A DNA stretch of 7,474 bases, from positions 1 through 7,474 of the forward strand of contig JACPVD010000253.1 in the NCBI GenBank assembly GCA_016191895.1, read 5' to 3'. Position 1 is the stretch's first letter, and every line of letters begins with the position of its first letter. The notes under the pieces were generated by a model. The model saw only the letters and a program-made list of their open reading frames with translations, did not search any database and had not been told where the DNA came from. This document shows, piece after piece, positions 6,246 to 7,474 of the stretch. Source of the stretch: Chloroflexota bacterium. Its GTDB lineage: Bacteria; Chloroflexota; Anaerolineae; Anaerolineales; Villigracilaceae. A program made the position numbers and the translations under genes.

Positions 6246-7474
6246 ATGGCGACTACAAATCTTTATCAATCCCGGGTGACCACAGCGCAGGAAGCGATTA
6301 AGACGGTCAAATCGGGGCAGCGCGTTTTTTTAACCGGGAACGTGTCTGTTCCCCAAAAACTTCTTGCCGCGCTGGTGGAGCATGCCCCCAATCTTGAGGA
6401 CGTGGAAATCTGCCAGGCATTGACTGTTGGTTCTGCGGATTATGTCCGTCCGGAGATGGATGGCCATTTGCGCGTGAACTCCATGTTTATCAGCGCAAAT
6501 ATCCGCCAGGCGGTACAGGAAGGCCGCGCTGACTTTACGCCCGTCCTGTTATCCGAATTTCCCTTGTTGTTTAAGCATGGCATCCTGCCTGTGGACGTTG
6601 CTTTGATTCATGTTTCCACGCCGGATGAGCACGGATTTTGCAGTCTCGGCGTGGAGGTGGGGCTTACCAAATCGGCGGCGGAAGCCGCAAAAGTGGTGGT
6701 GGCCGAGGTCAACGAAAAGATGCCCCGTACGCTGGGAGATTCGTTCATCCACGTCAGCCGTTTAACTCATATTGTGCCGGTCAACTACCCTGTGCCGGAA
6801 CACAAGATGGCATCGGAAGGCGATTTGGATATCGTTCAAAAGATCGCGGGATATATTGCGGGTTTGATCCCGGACGGCGCGACCATGCAATTGGGCATCG
6901 GGTCGATACCTGATGCGGTGTTGAAATTCCTTTTCGACAAAAAGGACTTGGGTATTCATACCGAGTTGTTTTCCGACGGCGTGATCGATCTCGTCAACGC
7001 CGGCGTGCTGACGAATGCGCGAAAGTCCCTGCACCCGGGCAAGATCGTCTCGGGTTTCATCCTTGGAACCCAACGCCTGTATGGCTGGGTGGACGACAAC
7101 CCGATGATCGAGATGCACCGCACCGAATACGTAAACGATCCATTTGTGATCGCGCAAAACGACCGAATGGTGGCGGTCAATTCCGCGATTGAAGTGGACC
7201 TCACCGGGCAGGTCTGCGCCGACAGCATCGGACCGAAACTATACAGCGGAGTCGGCGGCCAATTGGATTTCATCTACGGCGCTTCGCGTTCGAAGGGCGG
7301 CGTGCCGATCATTGCCCTGCCCAGCGTGGCAACGTTGCGAGATGGAACGCAGGTAAGCAAGATCGCCGCCATGCTCAAGCCCGGCGCCGGCGTGGTGACC
7401 AGCCGAAACCATGTCCGTTTCGTTGTCACCGAACACGGCATAGCGGATTTGTACGGCAGGACCATCCGCCAGCG
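6246..7474 (+). CDS. Acetyl-CoA hydrolase/transferase-family protein, 4-hydroxybutyrate CoA-transferase-like (3' end outside window)
   Basis: The frame is open from ATG 6246 to the right edge with no stop, giving 409 residues of a protein usually about 430-440 long. GGGAGG at 6235-6240 lies five bases before the ATG, and the start directly abuts the ald stop. Family motifs are LIHVSTPDEHGFCSLG (120-135), LGIGSIPDAV (216-225), HTELFSDGV (238-246) with Glu240 matching the catalytic glutamate that forms the enzyme-CoA thioester, GVGGQLDF (335-342) and TEHGIADLYGRT (395-406). The family moves CoA between acyl-CoA and a free acid such as acetate, 4-hydroxybutyrate, butyrate, propionate or succinate, or hydrolyses acetyl-CoA. 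The HTE(L/M)FSDG and IGSIPDAV forms resemble 4-hydroxybutyrate/butyrate-type CoA-transferases, but the substrate is not certain. Neighbouring ald suggests a role in fermentation of amino acids or a pyruvate-derived acyl-CoA pool. Confidence 0.88.
   Translation, partial: MATTNLYQSRVTTAQEAIKTVKSGQRVFLTGNVSVPQKLLAALVEHAPNLEDVEICQALTVGSADYVRPEMDGHLRVNSMFISANIRQAVQEGRADFTPVLLSEFPLLFKHGILPVDVALIHVSTPDEHGFCSLGVEVGLTKSAAEAAKVVVAEVNEKMPRTLGDSFIHVSRLTHIVPVNYPVPEHKMASEGDLDIVQKIAGYIAGLIPDGATMQLGIGSIPDAVLKFLFDKKDLGIHTELFSDGVIDLVNAGVLTNARKSLHPGKIVSGFILGTQRLYGWVDDNPMIEMHRTEYVNDPFVIAQNDRMVAVNSAIEVDLTGQVCADSIGPKLYSGVGGQLDFIYGASRSKGGVPIIALPSVATLRDGTQVSKIAAMLKPGAGVVTSRNHVRFVVTEHGIADLYGRTIRQ

Overview
This window looks like an ordinary chromosomal stretch of a moderately GC-rich bacterium. 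All genes lie on the + strand. The mix of MoxR/DUF58, a RocD-type ornithine aminotransferase, alanine dehydrogenase and an acetyl-CoA hydrolase/transferase-family protein, with palindrome-rich intergenic gaps, reminds me of Anaerolineae-type Chloroflexota. That placement rests on general resemblance and no database search was possible. I see no rRNA, tRNA, CRISPR array, transposase or phage gene.

Positions 2-2594 hold a tightly packed, translationally coupled set: the C-terminal end of a MoxR-type AAA+ ATPase (open at the left edge), a DUF58 membrane-anchored protein overlapping it by 4 bases, and a metallo-beta-lactamase-fold hydrolase overlapping DUF58 by 34 bases. A short hairpin follows the last stop codon.

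Positions 2595-6245 hold three amino-acid metabolism genes: ornithine carbamoyltransferase (argF), ornithine--oxo-acid transaminase (rocD) and alanine dehydrogenase (ald). Ald is followed with no spacing by a CoA-transferase/acetyl-CoA hydrolase-family gene that runs off the right edge. ArgF and RocD share ornithine, so the pair sits at the branch between citrulline/arginine and glutamate semialdehyde/proline/glutamate. Ald interconverts alanine and pyruvate with NADH, and the CoA-transferase could link acyl-CoA pools to free acids. Together this suggests amino-acid interconversion or fermentation, but the link is inferred from neighbourhood only.

The intergenic gaps are the most distinctive part. 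The argF leader can fold into a nested, possibly three-way-junction structure around a perfect 10-bp inverted repeat. The argF-rocD gap carries two oppositely oriented copies of one REP-like palindromic element with a compensatory base-pair change. The rocD-ald gap is almost entirely one perfect 15-bp-stem hairpin. I found no clearly new multi-gene system. The best candidates for something undescribed are the argF leader and the palindromic repeat family.
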